NCBI RefSeq assembly: GCF_013408175.1
Contig: NZ_JACBYW010000003.1
Location: 310,001-374,000 of the forward strand
From: Actinopolyspora biskrensis
GTDB lineage: Bacteria > Actinomycetota > Actinomycetes > Mycobacteriales > Pseudonocardiaceae
Reading direction: 5' to 3'
Length of the DNA: 64,000 bases
In this document: positions 27,331 through 36,313 of the stretch, in pieces
Layout: every line of letters begins with the position of its first letter
How positions within the stretch are numbered: the stretch's first letter is position 1
Program-made: the position numbers and the translations under genes
The notes under the pieces: model-generated
Seen by the model: the letters and a program-made list of their open reading frames with translations, nothing else
Told to the model about the DNA's origin: nothing
Databases searched by the model: none

Positions 27331-28571
27331 CGGACTCCTCCCGTTTCGACGGTTCGCGCCCCTTCCGCGGTGTGGGCCGCGCGGCCTTCTGGATCGCCCC
27401 CCGGCTCCTCGCTCCGGGCGGACGCGTTTTCGGTGGTTCGGGCCGGTTCACTCCCCGGATGCCGCGGCACCCACAACGTGAAGGTGGAACCGGTTCCGGG
27501 CCTGCTCCACACCTTGACCTCCCCGCCGTGGTTGGCGGCGACGTGCTTGACGATGGCCAACCCGAGACCGGTACCGCCGGTGGCCCTGGAGCGGGCCCGA
27601 TCCACCCGGTAGAAGCGTTCGAACACGCGCTCCTGGTCCGCGGGATCGATTCCGATGCCCCGGTCGGTAACCGCGATCTCCACGTAGTCCTCGCGGAGTC
27701 GCCTGCTGATCGACACCGGACTCGCGTCCGGCGAGTAGGACACCGCGTTGTTGATCAGATTGCTCAACGCGGTGACCAGCAAGGTGCGATCGCCTTCGAG
27801 CCGGAGCCCGCTGGCGTCGTCGGTGGTGATGTCGATTCCGGCCGATTCCGCGGCCACTCGGCAACGACCCAGCGCCTCCTCGACGACGTCGTCGACGTCG
27901 ACGGTGGACAGCTCGGGAAGCGGCTCTGCGCCCTGCAACCTGGACAGGGCGATCAGCTCGGAGACGAGCGTGCCGAGCCGGGTCGACTCGTGCAGGATCT
28001 TGTTCGAGAAACGGCGCACCTCGTCGGGGTCGTCCGCCGCGTCCAGCACAGTCTCGGCCAACAGCGCCAGGGCCCCGACCGGAGTCTTGAGCTCGTGGCT
28101 GACGTTGGCCACGAAGTCCCGTCTGGTCTCCTCCAGCCGTACGGACTCCGACTCGTCGGCGGCGTCCACCACGGTGAACCCGTCACCCAGCGGGCGGACG
28201 TTGCCGAGCACGGCCGTCGGGGCACGCCCGTGCTGGGCGTCCCGGTTCAGCGGGGACAGGTCCACCGACACCGGCTCGCCCGTGTTCAAAGCCCGGTCGG
28301 AAGCTTCGCGTGCACGGGAGTCGGGACGGTTGTCGCGCACGAAACCGAGCTCATCGGCTCGGGGGTTGTGCACCACCACGTCGCCGAAGCCGTTCAGCAC
28401 GACGATTCCGTTGTCACTGGTGTGCACCAGACGCTGCAACAGCTCCGCGACTGTCGGCCCCTTCGCACGTGTGCGCTCGGAACGTCCGCGGCTCACGGCG
28501 AGTCGGTAACCCGCCACCAAGCCCAACGCCAGCACGCCGATCAACAGGGCGCTATAGCCCAATGCGGTCAC
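27327..28571 (-). CDS. senX3: Sensor histidine kinase SenX3
   Basis: 414 residues from GTG 28571, whose reading starts directly before the first membrane helix (ALGYSALLIGVLALGLVAGY); an ATG at 28622 would add 17 residues and has no ribosome binding site. A PAS-like domain (GIVVLNGFGDVVVHNPRADE) follows a single helix. The phosphorylated His is in FVANVSHELKTPVGAL (about residue 159), and the ATPase domain has LSNLINNAVSYS, DRGIGID and GTGLGLAIVKHV. The C-terminal 45 residues are polar and disordered. It lies in an operon with regX3. Confidence 0.93.
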   Translation of the reverse strand: MTALGYSALLIGVLALGLVAGYRLAVSRGRSERTRAKGPTVAELLQRLVHTSDNGIVVLNGFGDVVVHNPRADELGFVRDNRPDSRAREASDRALNTGEPVSVDLSPLNRDAQHGRAPTAVLGNVRPLGDGFTVVDAADESESVRLEETRRDFVANVSHELKTPVGALALLAETVLDAADDPDEVRRFSNKILHESTRLGTLVSELIALSRLQGAEPLPELSTVDVDDVVEEALGRCRVAAESAGIDITTDDASGLRLEGDRTLLVTALSNLINNAVSYSPDASPVSISRRLREDYVEIAVTDRGIGIDPADQERVFERFYRVDRARSRATGGTGLGLAIVKHVAANHGGEVKVWSRPGTGSTFTLWVPRHPGSEPARTTENASARSEEPGGDPEGRAAHTAEGARTVETGGVR

Positions 28572-28656
28572 ACCAGCATCGTAAGCAAGCCGGGGCAGGG
28601 CTCGGCCAGAGTATGAGGCCATTCAGTGATGCCTCTGACACCCCGCAGTGGGGTTT

Positions 28657-28678
28657 TTCACCTTGGATTCACCCGAGA
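28657..28678. promoter_or_regulatory. PHO-box-like direct repeats upstream of senX3
   Basis: Two TTCACC units start exactly 11 bases apart (28657 and 28668), the phasing of PhoP/RegX3 boxes. They lie 86 bases before the GTG start of senX3, so autoregulation is plausible. The flanking CCCCGCAGTGGGGTTTTT at 28641-28658 can form a small hairpin. Confidence 0.6.
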
Positions 28679-28794
28679 GGGAGCGTTCGTTCAACGCGTG
28701 GACATCATCGATTCGAACGGGCCGTGGAACGGCCGTCGCCGCCCCCTCGGTCCTTCGCACCGGGAGGGCGGCGACGATTCGCGTCCGGTTCGGG

Positions 28795-29541
28795 TCAGCG
28801 TCCCTGGCTGGCCACCGATGCGGCGGCCTCCTCGGCCGCGGCCGGATCGAGGTAGGTGCCTCCCGGGTTCTCGGGGCGCAGCTGCTCGTCCAGGTCGTAG
28901 CGCAGCGGTATGCCGGTCGGGATGTTGAGCGCGGCGATGTCCTGGTCGGAGACCCCGTCCAGGTGTTTGACCAGCGCGCGCAGCGAGTTGCCGTGCGCGG
29001 CCACGAGCACCGTCCTGCCCGCGCGCAGGTCCGGGACGATCGAGGACTCCCAGTAGGGGAGCAACCGGGTGACGACGTCCTTGAGGCACTCGGTGCGCGG
29101 CATCTCGGAGCCCAGGTCCGCGTAGCGCGGGTCCCCCTCCTGGGTGTACGGGTCGCTCGGGTCGATCTCCGGGGGAGGAGTGTCGAACGAACGGCGCCAG
29201 AGCATGAACTGCTCCTCGCCGTACGTCTCCAGGGTCTGCTTCTTGTCCTTGCCCTGCAGAGCACCGTAGTGGCGTTCGTTGAGCCTCCAGTCCCTGCGGA
29301 CAGGGATCCAGTGGCGCTCGGCGACGTCCAAGGCCGTGTTCGCGGTGCTGATCGCCCGGCGCAGCAGGGAGGTGTGCAGCACGTCGGGCAGCAGTCCCGA
29401 CTCGGCGAGCAGCTCACCACCGCGACGCGCCTCGGCTTCCCCGTCCTCCGACAGGGGGACATCCACCCATCCGGTGAACAGATTCCGCGCGTTCCACGTG
29501 CTCTCACCGTGGCGCAGCAGTACAAGGGTACCGACAGTCAT
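28795..29541 (-). CDS. gpmA: 2,3-bisphosphoglycerate-dependent phosphoglycerate mutase
   Basis: A glycolytic enzyme interconverting 3- and 2-phosphoglycerate. 248 residues: [20 protein letters not shown] at the N-terminus with the phosphohistidine, then [27 protein letters not shown] and the second catalytic histidine in [19 protein letters not shown]. Length and motifs match the dPGM family, not the smaller phosphatase-like relatives such as the one at 2060. M. tuberculosis gpm1 (Rv0489) lies next to senX3 in the same order. Confidence 0.95.
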   Translation of the reverse strand: MTVGTLVLLRHGESTWNARNLFTGWVDVPLSEDGEAEARRGGELLAESGLLPDVLHTSLLRRAISTANTALDVAERHWIPVRRDWRLNERHYGALQGKDKKQTLETYGEEQFMLWRRSFDTPPPEIDPSDPYTQEGDPRYADLGSEMPRTECLKDVVTRLLPYWESSIVPDLRAGRTVLVAAHGNSLRALVKHLDGVSDQDIAALNIPTGIPLRYDLDEQLRPENPGGTYLDPAAAEEAAASVASQGR

Positions 29542-30380
29542 GCCGCCAGGTTAGCGCCCACGACGAGGTGGACACGCGACGCACGGGTGCGACAAATCAC
29601 CGGTCCGCGCGAGCGCTCCCGGCGGGCCCGCCGGGAGCGGGAGGCACCCCGGACGGCGCACCGACGGGGCCGCCCCGATAAGCGCACGAAGGTCTGAGCG
29701 ATTCAGCTCTCCCGTCCGGCTTCCGCTCCGGCACTCGGGTTCCCCCGCCGCGCCGTGGACGGCATTCCGCGGCCACCTTTTCCCGGAAGACAAAGACCCG
29801 GCGCCACAGGTGAAATCAGACCGTTATTTATTTGCTGCTTTCTTGATCCCCCGTATGTGTCACTGATCACATATTCGGGTGAAATAGGGACACGGGAACT
29901 TCACAGCGTTACTTTCTAATTCAAACTTCACTCGATTGGAGCAGGGCAGTGGCCTTGTGGTCATTGCTCGACTCTGCGAAGTTTGGCAGCGCTCTGACGA
30001 GATCGGCTCCCACGCACTCCCCGATCCCGTCGGAGTCGTGTACGGTCCGCACCCCCCGTCGGACCGTGCCTGCCGGGCCAGGGTCTCCCCGCCTACTGCG
30101 CCCGGCACAGCGGAACCCCCGCGCGGGGCGGCTCGAGCTCGTGACTCCCCCTCTCTCCCGAGCCGTCCCGCGCCGGGTCCGGCAAGGCACCCGAAAGCCT
30201 TCGGAGTCCCCTCCCCCCGCGTCGCGGAGCGGTGACCGGCCCACTGCGAGGCGCACCGGAGCACCGACTCGATCCCGGATACCACCAACCGGTTCACGCT
30301 TAAACGTACCGGCGGAACGCTCGGCCCGCCGCCCGAAATCGATGCCCCGGCGCCTGTCGCTCATCACCACCCGAGCAACC
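29542..30380. other. Large intergenic region upstream of gpmA
   Basis: About 840 bases with no credible gene. Around 29810-29940 there is an AT-richer patch (TTATTTATTTGC and similar), unusual for the window, containing a Crp-like site at 29856-29871. The rest (to 30380) is ordinary GC-rich sequence, followed by repeat copy D. Confidence 0.5.
29856..29871. promoter_or_regulatory. Crp/GlxR-like operator candidate
   Basis: TGTGTCACTGATCACA differs at one of the ten conserved positions from TGTGA-N6-TCACA, the binding core of Crp family regulators in actinobacteria. It is about 315 bases upstream of gpmA, in an AT-rich patch. The target gene is uncertain. Confidence 0.42.
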
Positions 30381-30518
30381 GGCACCGCCGCGGGTTATCC
30401 CGTGGTGCTCTCGCGAGGACGGTCCCGACGTTGCGCGGAACCGCTGCCCGAGACGAGCCCGCGAGAGGTTCCGCCACCCGCACCGCCGCGGGAAAGGAGC
30501 CGCCGCCCCTCTCCGAAA
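30381..30518 (-). repeat. Dispersed 3'-end hairpin repeat, copy D
   Basis: It ends exactly at the stop codon of the YbjN-like gene (30519). It keeps CTCTCGCG and CGCGAGAGGTTCCGCC but is shorter in the middle than copies A and C, consistent with a deletion in the hairpin top. Confidence 0.78.
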
Positions 30519-31052
30519 TCAGGGTTCGGAGTCGGACACGGGGGGCACGGCACCCTCCCGCTCGACGAGCGAGCTGAACGCGCGCAGATTCGCCAGCGAT
30601 TCACCGCGTGATTCCCGCCATCCCCACTCACGACGGATAGCGGTTGCGAAACCGATTCGCAACAAGGCGTTGAAATCACCGTCCGCGGCTTCCAACACCT
30701 GCCCCAGAACACGATCGAGTTCCTCAGCGGTGACCGCGTGCAAACCGATTCTTCCGATCAGGTAAAGATCGCCGGTGCTGTCGACGGTGTAGTGAACCCC
30801 GTACAACCGCGCATTGCGGCGCAGCACGTAGCGGTAGAACTCCTCGTGCCCCTCGTCGGGTTGCCTGCACACGAACGCTTCCACGATCAGCGAGTGCTCG
30901 GAGACGATCAACCAGCAATTCGTCTGCAGTTTGTTGCTGCCCGGCAACGTGACGAAGAACCTTCCGACCTCGGGATGCTCGTAATCGAGCTCCCCGTCGT
31001 CCAGAGTGTCCTTGATCACTCGGTCGAGTGATTCCCGCTCGTTTGAGCTCAT
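30519..31052 (-). CDS. YbjN-domain protein
   Basis: 177 residues of the YbjN-like (tetratricopeptide-chaperone-like) fold: RFFVTLPGSNKLQTNCWLIV, EFYRYVLRRNARLYGVHYTV, then GDLYLIGRIGLHAVTAEELD. AGGAGG lies six bases before the ATG. M. tuberculosis Rv0487 has this fold and the same place after mshA. The biochemical role is not known; a type III-secretion-chaperone-like binding role is only a structural analogy. Confidence 0.82.
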   Translation of the reverse strand: MSSNERESLDRVIKDTLDDGELDYEHPEVGRFFVTLPGSNKLQTNCWLIVSEHSLIVEAFVCRQPDEGHEEFYRYVLRRNARLYGVHYTVDSTGDLYLIGRIGLHAVTAEELDRVLGQVLEAADGDFNALLRIGFATAIRREWGWRESRGESLANLRAFSSLVEREGAVPPVSDSEP

Positions 31053-31187
31053 CGCTCTCCTCCTGGCTCTTGATCCGGTGTGTGAGCACCGGAGCGATTA
31101 CGCTTCCTCGGACGGACGAACGCAGGACCACCGGTCCTCCGGGGATCGAACCACCAAAGCCTTCCGGGGCTGTCGCCTGCACCGCGC

Positions 31188-32483
31188 TCAAGCAGTCGCT
31201 TCGCCCAACCAGGGGCGCTCCCGGAACGACTTCCGCGCCCGGACGTAGGTCTCCAACAGCGATTCGGTGGTGCGCTGCCAGGAGAAGCGCGCGGCGTTGT
31301 CCGGAGCCGCCGCACCGAGCCGCTCGCGCAGCCCGGGATTCCACACCAGCGAAGAGAGCACATCGGCCCAGTCCGCCGGTGCGTGCCCCTCGACCAGCCT
31401 GCCCGAGACCCCGTCGGACACGGCCACCGACAGCCCGCCCACGGCGGCGGCGACCACGGGGGTCCCGCAGGCCTGCGCCTCCAGCGCGACGAGCCCGAAC
31501 GACTCGTTGTAGCTGGGCACCGCCACCAGATCACTGGCGCGGTACACGGCCACCAGATCCTCCCCCCACTGCGGGGGCGAGAAGCGAACCACGTCCGCGA
31601 TGCCGAGCGTCTCGGCCAGTCGCTCCATGGCCTCCGGGCGTTCGGTGCCGTTGCCGGAAGGTCCACCCACCATCAGCACGCGGAGCACGGGGCGCAACTC
31701 GGGACGACGCCCGAGGAGCTCGGCGACCGAGCGCAGGAGCACATCGGGCCCCTTCAGCGGCTGCACCCGCCCCACGAAGGTGAGCACCACCGAATCGGCT
31801 TCCAGCCCCAACCGGTCCCGTGCGGCACCTCGGTCCCCCGGGGTGAAGCGCTCCAGGTCCACCCCCGGAGGGACCACCGCGACATCGGCGGGATCGGCCT
31901 CGTAACGCGTGACGAGCTCCCGCGCCTCGGTCTCGGTGTTGGCCACGAGGCGGTCGGCATCGGCCACGACCTGCTCCTCGCCCACCACACGCACGCTCGG
32001 CTCGGGCTTGTCGCCCTCGGCCAGGGCCGCGTTCTTCACCTTGGCCAGGGTGTGCGCGGTGTGCACGAGCGGAACACCCCAACGCTCCCGCGCCAGCCAG
32101 CCGACCTGCCCGGACAGCCAGTAGTGCGAGTGCACGACGTCGTAGTAGCCGGGCTCCTGACGCGCCTCCACGCGCAACGCCCCCGCGCCGAAAGCGCACA
32201 GCTGCGCGGGGAGATCGTTCTTGTCCAGCCCTTCGAACGGCCCGGCCACGATGTTGCGCACGGTCACTCCCGGCGCCAGCTCGGCGACCGGGGGGATCTC
32301 CGAGGAAGTGGCACGGGTGAAGATCTCGACCTCGGTACCCAGCTGCGCCATTCGCCGTGCCGTCTGTGCGACATAGACGTTCATCCCGCCCGCGTCGCCG
32401 GTTCCCGGCTGTTCCAGCGGCGAGGTGTGCAACGAGAACACGGCGACACGGCGCGGGCGCATCGGAAGTCTGCTGGAATTCAT
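31188..32483 (-). CDS. mshA: D-inositol-3-phosphate glycosyltransferase MshA
   Basis: The first step of mycothiol biosynthesis: transfers GlcNAc from UDP-GlcNAc to 1L-myo-inositol-1-phosphate. 431 residues, GT-B fold. The N-terminus has [20 protein letters not shown], the classic MshA start. The C-terminal half has [18 protein letters not shown] and the nucleotide-binding [20 protein letters not shown]. An alternative start is the ATG at 32462, just before the conserved part. Mycothiol replaces glutathione in actinobacteria, which fits the thiol-handling genes elsewhere in the window. Confidence 0.95.
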   Translation of the reverse strand: MNSSRLPMRPRRVAVFSLHTSPLEQPGTGDAGGMNVYVAQTARRMAQLGTEVEIFTRATSSEIPPVAELAPGVTVRNIVAGPFEGLDKNDLPAQLCAFGAGALRVEARQEPGYYDVVHSHYWLSGQVGWLARERWGVPLVHTAHTLAKVKNAALAEGDKPEPSVRVVGEEQVVADADRLVANTETEARELVTRYEADPADVAVVPPGVDLERFTPGDRGAARDRLGLEADSVVLTFVGRVQPLKGPDVLLRSVAELLGRRPELRPVLRVLMVGGPSGNGTERPEAMERLAETLGIADVVRFSPPQWGEDLVAVYRASDLVAVPSYNESFGLVALEAQACGTPVVAAAVGGLSVAVSDGVSGRLVEGHAPADWADVLSSLVWNPGLRERLGAAAPDNAARFSWQRTTESLLETYVRARKSFRERPWLGEATA

Positions 32484-32789
32484 CTACTGCTCATCGCAAG
32501 TTCGTCGTGTGCGCCCGAGACCTTCGGGCTCACGCAACCACGACGCCTCACCGCTCGGAAACATTCCGAGACGCACGCAACAACGGGGCCGGCGCGACGC
32601 GCGCGGATTCGCACGTGTCCCGCGCACGTCGACATGACCAGCGAAGACATCCGGCACCTCGGTCCAGGACACCGGATGGTGATCTAAGTCACCTCTGCTT
32701 GTCCGACCACGGTGCCCACGCCGGGTGGAACGCTTCGGCGGCGTTCCACCCGCGTCCGCTCCCGGCCGGAAACCACCCGGAGGGCACCT
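32484..32789. other. Intergenic region between mshA and the L,D-transpeptidase gene
   Basis: 306 bases; the only clear signal is the terminator hairpin at 32723-32751. No gene or operator was recognised. Confidence 0.5.
32723..32751 (-). terminator. Terminator hairpin behind the L,D-transpeptidase gene
   Basis: Perfect 11-base arms (GGGTGGAACGC and GCGTTCCACCC) around a seven-base loop, 39 bases after the stop at 32790. No U-run. Confidence 0.78.
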
Positions 32790-33971
32790 TCACAGTGCCG
32801 ACTTCTGCTTCCACTGCTGCCAGCTCAGCATCCAGTCGTAGACCGCGTACTTCGGAGGCATCCGGGTGCCGGATCCGGTCACCTCGACCGGGTCCCCGAT
32901 CAGCGCGCCCTGGAAGTACTCCTTGGCATCGGCGTTGGTGAGGTTCACGCAACCGTGCGAGGTGTTCCTGCTCCCGATGTTCGCCCGGTTGTTCTCGTTC
33001 TCGTGGATGAACTCACCGTGATTGGAGATCCGCACGGCCCACTTCTTCTCCACATCGGTGTAGCCGTACTTCGGGTTGTCCATGATCTCGACGGGGTGCT
33101 TGGCCATCACGGTGTACGTGCCCTCGTGCGTGTGCAGATCCGGGTTGGACGGCTTGCCGTAGCTGGCCGGGTAGTTGGCGATCTCCGCACCGTCGCGGAC
33201 CACACGCATCCGGTGCTTGTCCACCTCGGCCTTGACCACCTGGGAACGCCCGATCTCGAACTCGCTCGTGAGGTCGGCCTTGCCGTAACCGCCTCCGCCG
33301 TAGTCGATCCCGTACAGCGGCGCGTCGACGCTCACCCGGGTGTGCGCGGGCCAGTACTCCTTCGGCCGCCAGTCGACCTGCTTGTCGTTGAGCCACGCCC
33401 AGGCCCCCTCGACGGACTTCGACGTCCGCACGTCGAGGGCGCGCTGCACAGCGGCCTTGTTCCGCACGGGGGAGTCGAACTTGATGCTGATCGGCATCGC
33501 GACGCCGACCGTCTTGTCGTCGATCGGGTTCACGGTGGCCCGCACCACGCTCCGCGGGGAGACCGTGTGGAAACCGCCCCGCACCGGAGCGGTGTCGCCC
33601 TCGGAACCGACCACCTTCCCCGACCACTCGTACTCCGTGTCGTAGCCGAGCGGCTCGGTGGCCTTCCAGGTGCTTCCGTCCTCGGCGAGTTCGCCCTCGA
33701 CCTGCTCTCCGTCCCCGTTGACCAACGAGACGTCGCGCAGCTTCCCGTTCTCGGCCGCGACCTTGATCGGATCCTTCGGGTTGACCCCGTTCGCGCCGCT
33801 CCCCGGCTCGACGGAAACCGACGGTCCCGCGTCACCGCTATCGTCCCCACCGGTGCTGCCGGCCCTTCCGCTCGCCCCCGCGCACCCGGAGACCAGTAAC
33901 AACGCCGCCAGCACCACGACCAGTGCTCCCCCTGGCGAGCGCATCAGCGAACCGTTCACCCTAGTGGCCAC
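32790..33971 (-). CDS. L,D-transpeptidase lipoprotein (LprQ/LdtMt5-like)
   Basis: 393 residues. A signal peptide with a lipobox (LLLVSGCAGAS) places the mature protein at the outer face of the membrane. Two Ig-like domains follow (KDPIKVAAENGKLRDVSLVN and VNPIDDKTVGVAMPISIKF), then the YkuD catalytic domain with IHENENNRANIGSRNTSHGC, including the catalytic Cys in SHGCVNL. Such enzymes make 3-3 peptidoglycan cross-links. GTG 33971 has GAGGTAGGAG upstream. M. tuberculosis LprQ (Rv0483) has the same layout and place. Confidence 0.92.
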   Translation of the reverse strand: MATRVNGSLMRSPGGALVVVLAALLLVSGCAGASGRAGSTGGDDSGDAGPSVSVEPGSGANGVNPKDPIKVAAENGKLRDVSLVNGDGEQVEGELAEDGSTWKATEPLGYDTEYEWSGKVVGSEGDTAPVRGGFHTVSPRSVVRATVNPIDDKTVGVAMPISIKFDSPVRNKAAVQRALDVRTSKSVEGAWAWLNDKQVDWRPKEYWPAHTRVSVDAPLYGIDYGGGGYGKADLTSEFEIGRSQVVKAEVDKHRMRVVRDGAEIANYPASYGKPSNPDLHTHEGTYTVMAKHPVEIMDNPKYGYTDVEKKWAVRISNHGEFIHENENNRANIGSRNTSHGCVNLTNADAKEYFQGALIGDPVEVTGSGTRMPPKYAVYDWMLSWQQWKQKSAL

Positions 33972-34125
33972 TCCTACCTCAATCCATCGCCCGCGTAAAC
34001 GCGTTTCACCTCTCTGTCCAGAATGACGCTCGGCAAGCGCACAGGATGCCCGACAACGAGGTGTGACGCATCACATCTGGTTGTTCCACCGGCTGCGCCT
34101 CTTGCTCCCGCGCGACAATCGTGAC

Positions 34126-34905
34126 GTGAGTACCGAGCCGACAACGACGACAGCGGAGAACACCTCCGGCGGGCGGAACCGCGGAGTGGCGGTGGTCACC
34201 GGAGCCAGTTCCGGAATCGGCGCGGCGACCGCCCGCGCCCTCGCCTCCGAGGGCTTCCACGTGATCCTCGGTGCGCGGCGGGTGGAGCGGCTCCGGGAGC
34301 TCGCCGCCGAGACCGGCGGCACCGCGATGTCCCTCGACGTCACCGACGAGGACTCGGTGAACTCCTTCGTCGAGCAGGTGCCCACCTGCCGGGTTCTGGT
34401 CAACAACGCGGGCGGCGCGAAGGGGAGCGCTCCGGTGGCGGAGTCCCGCGAAGAGGACTGGCGCTGGATGTGGGAAACCAACGTCCTCGGCACGCTCCGG
34501 CTCACGAAGGCGCTGCTGCCCAAACTGGTCGACTCGGGAAACGGCCACGTCATCACCATCACCTCCGTGGCCGCCCTGGAGACCTACGACAACGGATCCG
34601 GCTACACCTCGGCCAAACACGCCGAGGCCGCCCTGCACCGCACGCTGCGCGGTGAGCACCTGGGGGAGCCGGTTCGGTTCACCGAGGTCGCCCCCGGACT
34701 GGTCGAAACCGAGTTCTCCGAGGTCCGCTACGGCGGCGACACCGAACGCGCAGCCGCCGTCTACCGGGGCCTCACCCCGCTGTCCTCGGAGGACGTCGCC
34801 GACGTGATCTCCTTCGCGGCCACGCGCCCCGAGCACGTCAATCTGGACCAGATCGTGCTCAAGCCACGCGATCAGGCCTCCGCCACGCGCGCCCACCGCG
34901 TTTAG
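34126..34905 (+). CDS. Short-chain dehydrogenase/reductase
   Basis: 259 residues from GTG 34126. Classic SDR: VAVVTGASSGIGAATARALA (cofactor), LVNNAGGAKGSAP, the catalytic serine in TITSVAALE, and Tyr-Lys in GSGYTSAKHAEAALHRTL. The NADP preference is suggested by the GARRVERL basic residues after strand 2. It reads away from the L,D-transpeptidase, as Rv0484c does beside Rv0483. Substrate unknown. Repeat copy E follows its stop directly. Confidence 0.88.
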   Translation: MSTEPTTTTAENTSGGRNRGVAVVTGASSGIGAATARALASEGFHVILGARRVERLRELAAETGGTAMSLDVTDEDSVNSFVEQVPTCRVLVNNAGGAKGSAPVAESREEDWRWMWETNVLGTLRLTKALLPKLVDSGNGHVITITSVAALETYDNGSGYTSAKHAEAALHRTLRGEHLGEPVRFTEVAPGLVETEFSEVRYGGDTERAAAVYRGLTPLSSEDVADVISFAATRPEHVNLDQIVLKPRDQASATRAHRV

Positions 34906-35065
34906 AGAGTGCGCGGGTCGGGTTGCGCGTGTGGTTCCGCGGCGGAACCTCTCGCGGGCTCTCGCTCCGGGTGCCCCGACCTCGGGTAGCGGCCCGCACG
35001 ACGTCGGGACCGTCCTCGCGGGAGCACCACGGGAGAACCCGCGGCCGCGCCGACTGCGCAGTGGG
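34906..35065 (+). repeat. Dispersed 3'-end hairpin repeat, copy E
   Basis: Reads in the same direction as the preceding SDR gene and starts directly behind its TAG. It contains GTGGTTCCGCGGCGGAACC (a small palindrome), CCTCTCGCGGGCTCTCG, CCCCGACCTCGGGTAGCGG, CCACGGGAGAACCCGCGG and GCCGACTGCGCAGTGGG. It is the fullest copy. Outer arms: CTCTCGCGGG with CCTCGCGGGAG-like sequence. Confidence 0.8.
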
Positions 35066-35212
35066 ATGTTTCGGCGGTGCCGGTGGACAGGGCGGGTGTT
35101 TCGGCGCGGCAGCGTCGAAGTGCTCCTCGGGAGCTTCGGGACGTTTCACGCGGAACCGTCATTCCGGAATCCTTCCAGAAGGGCTGTTCCCCGGCTCCGG
35201 CACGAGCGGAGC
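35066..35212. other. Remainder of the gap after the SDR gene
   Basis: 147 bases of GC-rich sequence with several TTTCGGCG motifs, similar to sequence next to copy H; probably a decayed extension of the repeat. No gene. Confidence 0.4.
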
Positions 35213-36235
35213 TCAGTGCGCGTACTCGCCGTACGCGCGCAGCCTGCGGAACGTGACGGCGAGCTCCAGATCGAGCTCGGCCAGCACATCGGATATGGGG
35301 CAGGCGTAGCCGACGGTCCCGTCACGGCTACCGGCGACGTGCAAGCCGACCACCCGGCCGTCACCGTTCACCAGCACGGCACCGGCGTCCCCCGCGCCGG
35401 CGAACGGCTGGTCCTCGGCGGCACTCACCTTGAGTTGCTCCCGCAGCACCCGCACTCCGAGCGCGGCCCCGTGATCCACCCGGATCGTGACGTCGTTGGA
35501 CGTGATCGTGGCGCAGGTGAGCCCGGTGCCGAATCCGCTCTTGCGCACGAACTCGCCCGGTTCCGCACTGCCCTGTCCGGTCACCGACCCGACACCGGGG
35601 ATCAGACAGCAACGGTCCAACGATCCCGCGATCGTCACCGCGGCCGCGTCCACCCGACCGGACAGGGCGGCTCGGGACAGGTCGGCGTACTCCCGTCCGG
35701 AATGGGGGTCCAGCATCGCGTCGCCCACCGACCAGGCATCGTCCATGCAGGCCACGTCGAAAGTGGTCAGTCCCATGGTGAGCACGGTGGCCCCGTGCCC
35801 GAACACGAGAGTCCCCAAGGTGCCGATCCGCCGGCAGTCACCCTCGACGGCGGCCTCCTCCGGCCCCACCGTGACCGGACGGTGCGGAGTGATCCCCACC
35901 CCGCCGAACACGGTGGCGCTTTCCGCTGGAGCCAGCGGTGGCACGGGATCGTCCAGTCTGTGGTGCGCGTGGTGCAGACTCACCTCTTCTTCCACCACGT
36001 CGGTGGGGATGCCCAGTATGTTGGGCGGAACGCGCTCCGAACCGTCGAGCCGCTCCCGCGGTTCCTTGCGGGGGACGGACACGACGATCGCCTGCTGTCC
36101 GGTCCCGCACCCAGCGGTTCTCTTCTCGCCGATGTCCACGGCGACCACCCCTGGGATGTCCAGCAGCTGGTCCTCGACCGCGCGCTTGACCGGGCGAATA
36201 ACCGCTCGATCGCGTACTTCCCTGACGCTAATCAT
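35213..36235 (-). CDS. Trypsin-like protease family protein, probably inactive
   Basis: 340 residues. The N-terminal block (VDIGEKRTAGCGTGQQAIVV, then IPTDVVEEE) matches a family of serine-protease-like proteins with that conserved N-terminus. The C-terminal nucleophile region reads GDAGAVLVNGDGRVVGLHVA, with alanine where GDSG would place the catalytic serine, and the usual NNHV-type histidine motif is not present. I therefore expect a pseudo-enzyme. GGCGGAGG lies five bases before the ATG at 36235. No signal peptide is visible, so it may stay in the cytoplasm. Confidence 0.65.
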   Translation of the reverse strand: MISVREVRDRAVIRPVKRAVEDQLLDIPGVVAVDIGEKRTAGCGTGQQAIVVSVPRKEPRERLDGSERVPPNILGIPTDVVEEEVSLHHAHHRLDDPVPPLAPAESATVFGGVGITPHRPVTVGPEEAAVEGDCRRIGTLGTLVFGHGATVLTMGLTTFDVACMDDAWSVGDAMLDPHSGREYADLSRAALSGRVDAAAVTIAGSLDRCCLIPGVGSVTGQGSAEPGEFVRKSGFGTGLTCATITSNDVTIRVDHGAALGVRVLREQLKVSAAEDQPFAGAGDAGAVLVNGDGRVVGLHVAGSRDGTVGYACPISDVLAELDLELAVTFRRLRAYGEYAH

Positions 36236-36313
36236 GGCAGCCTCCGCCCACCATTTAACACGCAGGGTTAGGGTTTAGTCACGAAGAGTCACTCTTATGG
36301 TCGTAATACGTAG

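Noticed and set aside
28641-28658. Hairpin plus T-run, CCCCGCAGTGGGGTTTTT
   Set aside because: It would terminate plus-strand transcription, but no plus-strand gene lies before it; kept only as context of the PHO-box-like site.
29860-30297. 145-codon minus-strand frame upstream of gpmA
   Set aside because: No motif, mixed composition, begins in the AT-rich patch with the Crp-like site; regarded as non-coding.
36264-36276. Telomere-like GGGTTAGGGTTTA
   Set aside because: Only one and a half units, in an ordinary intergenic space between two protein genes; chance.
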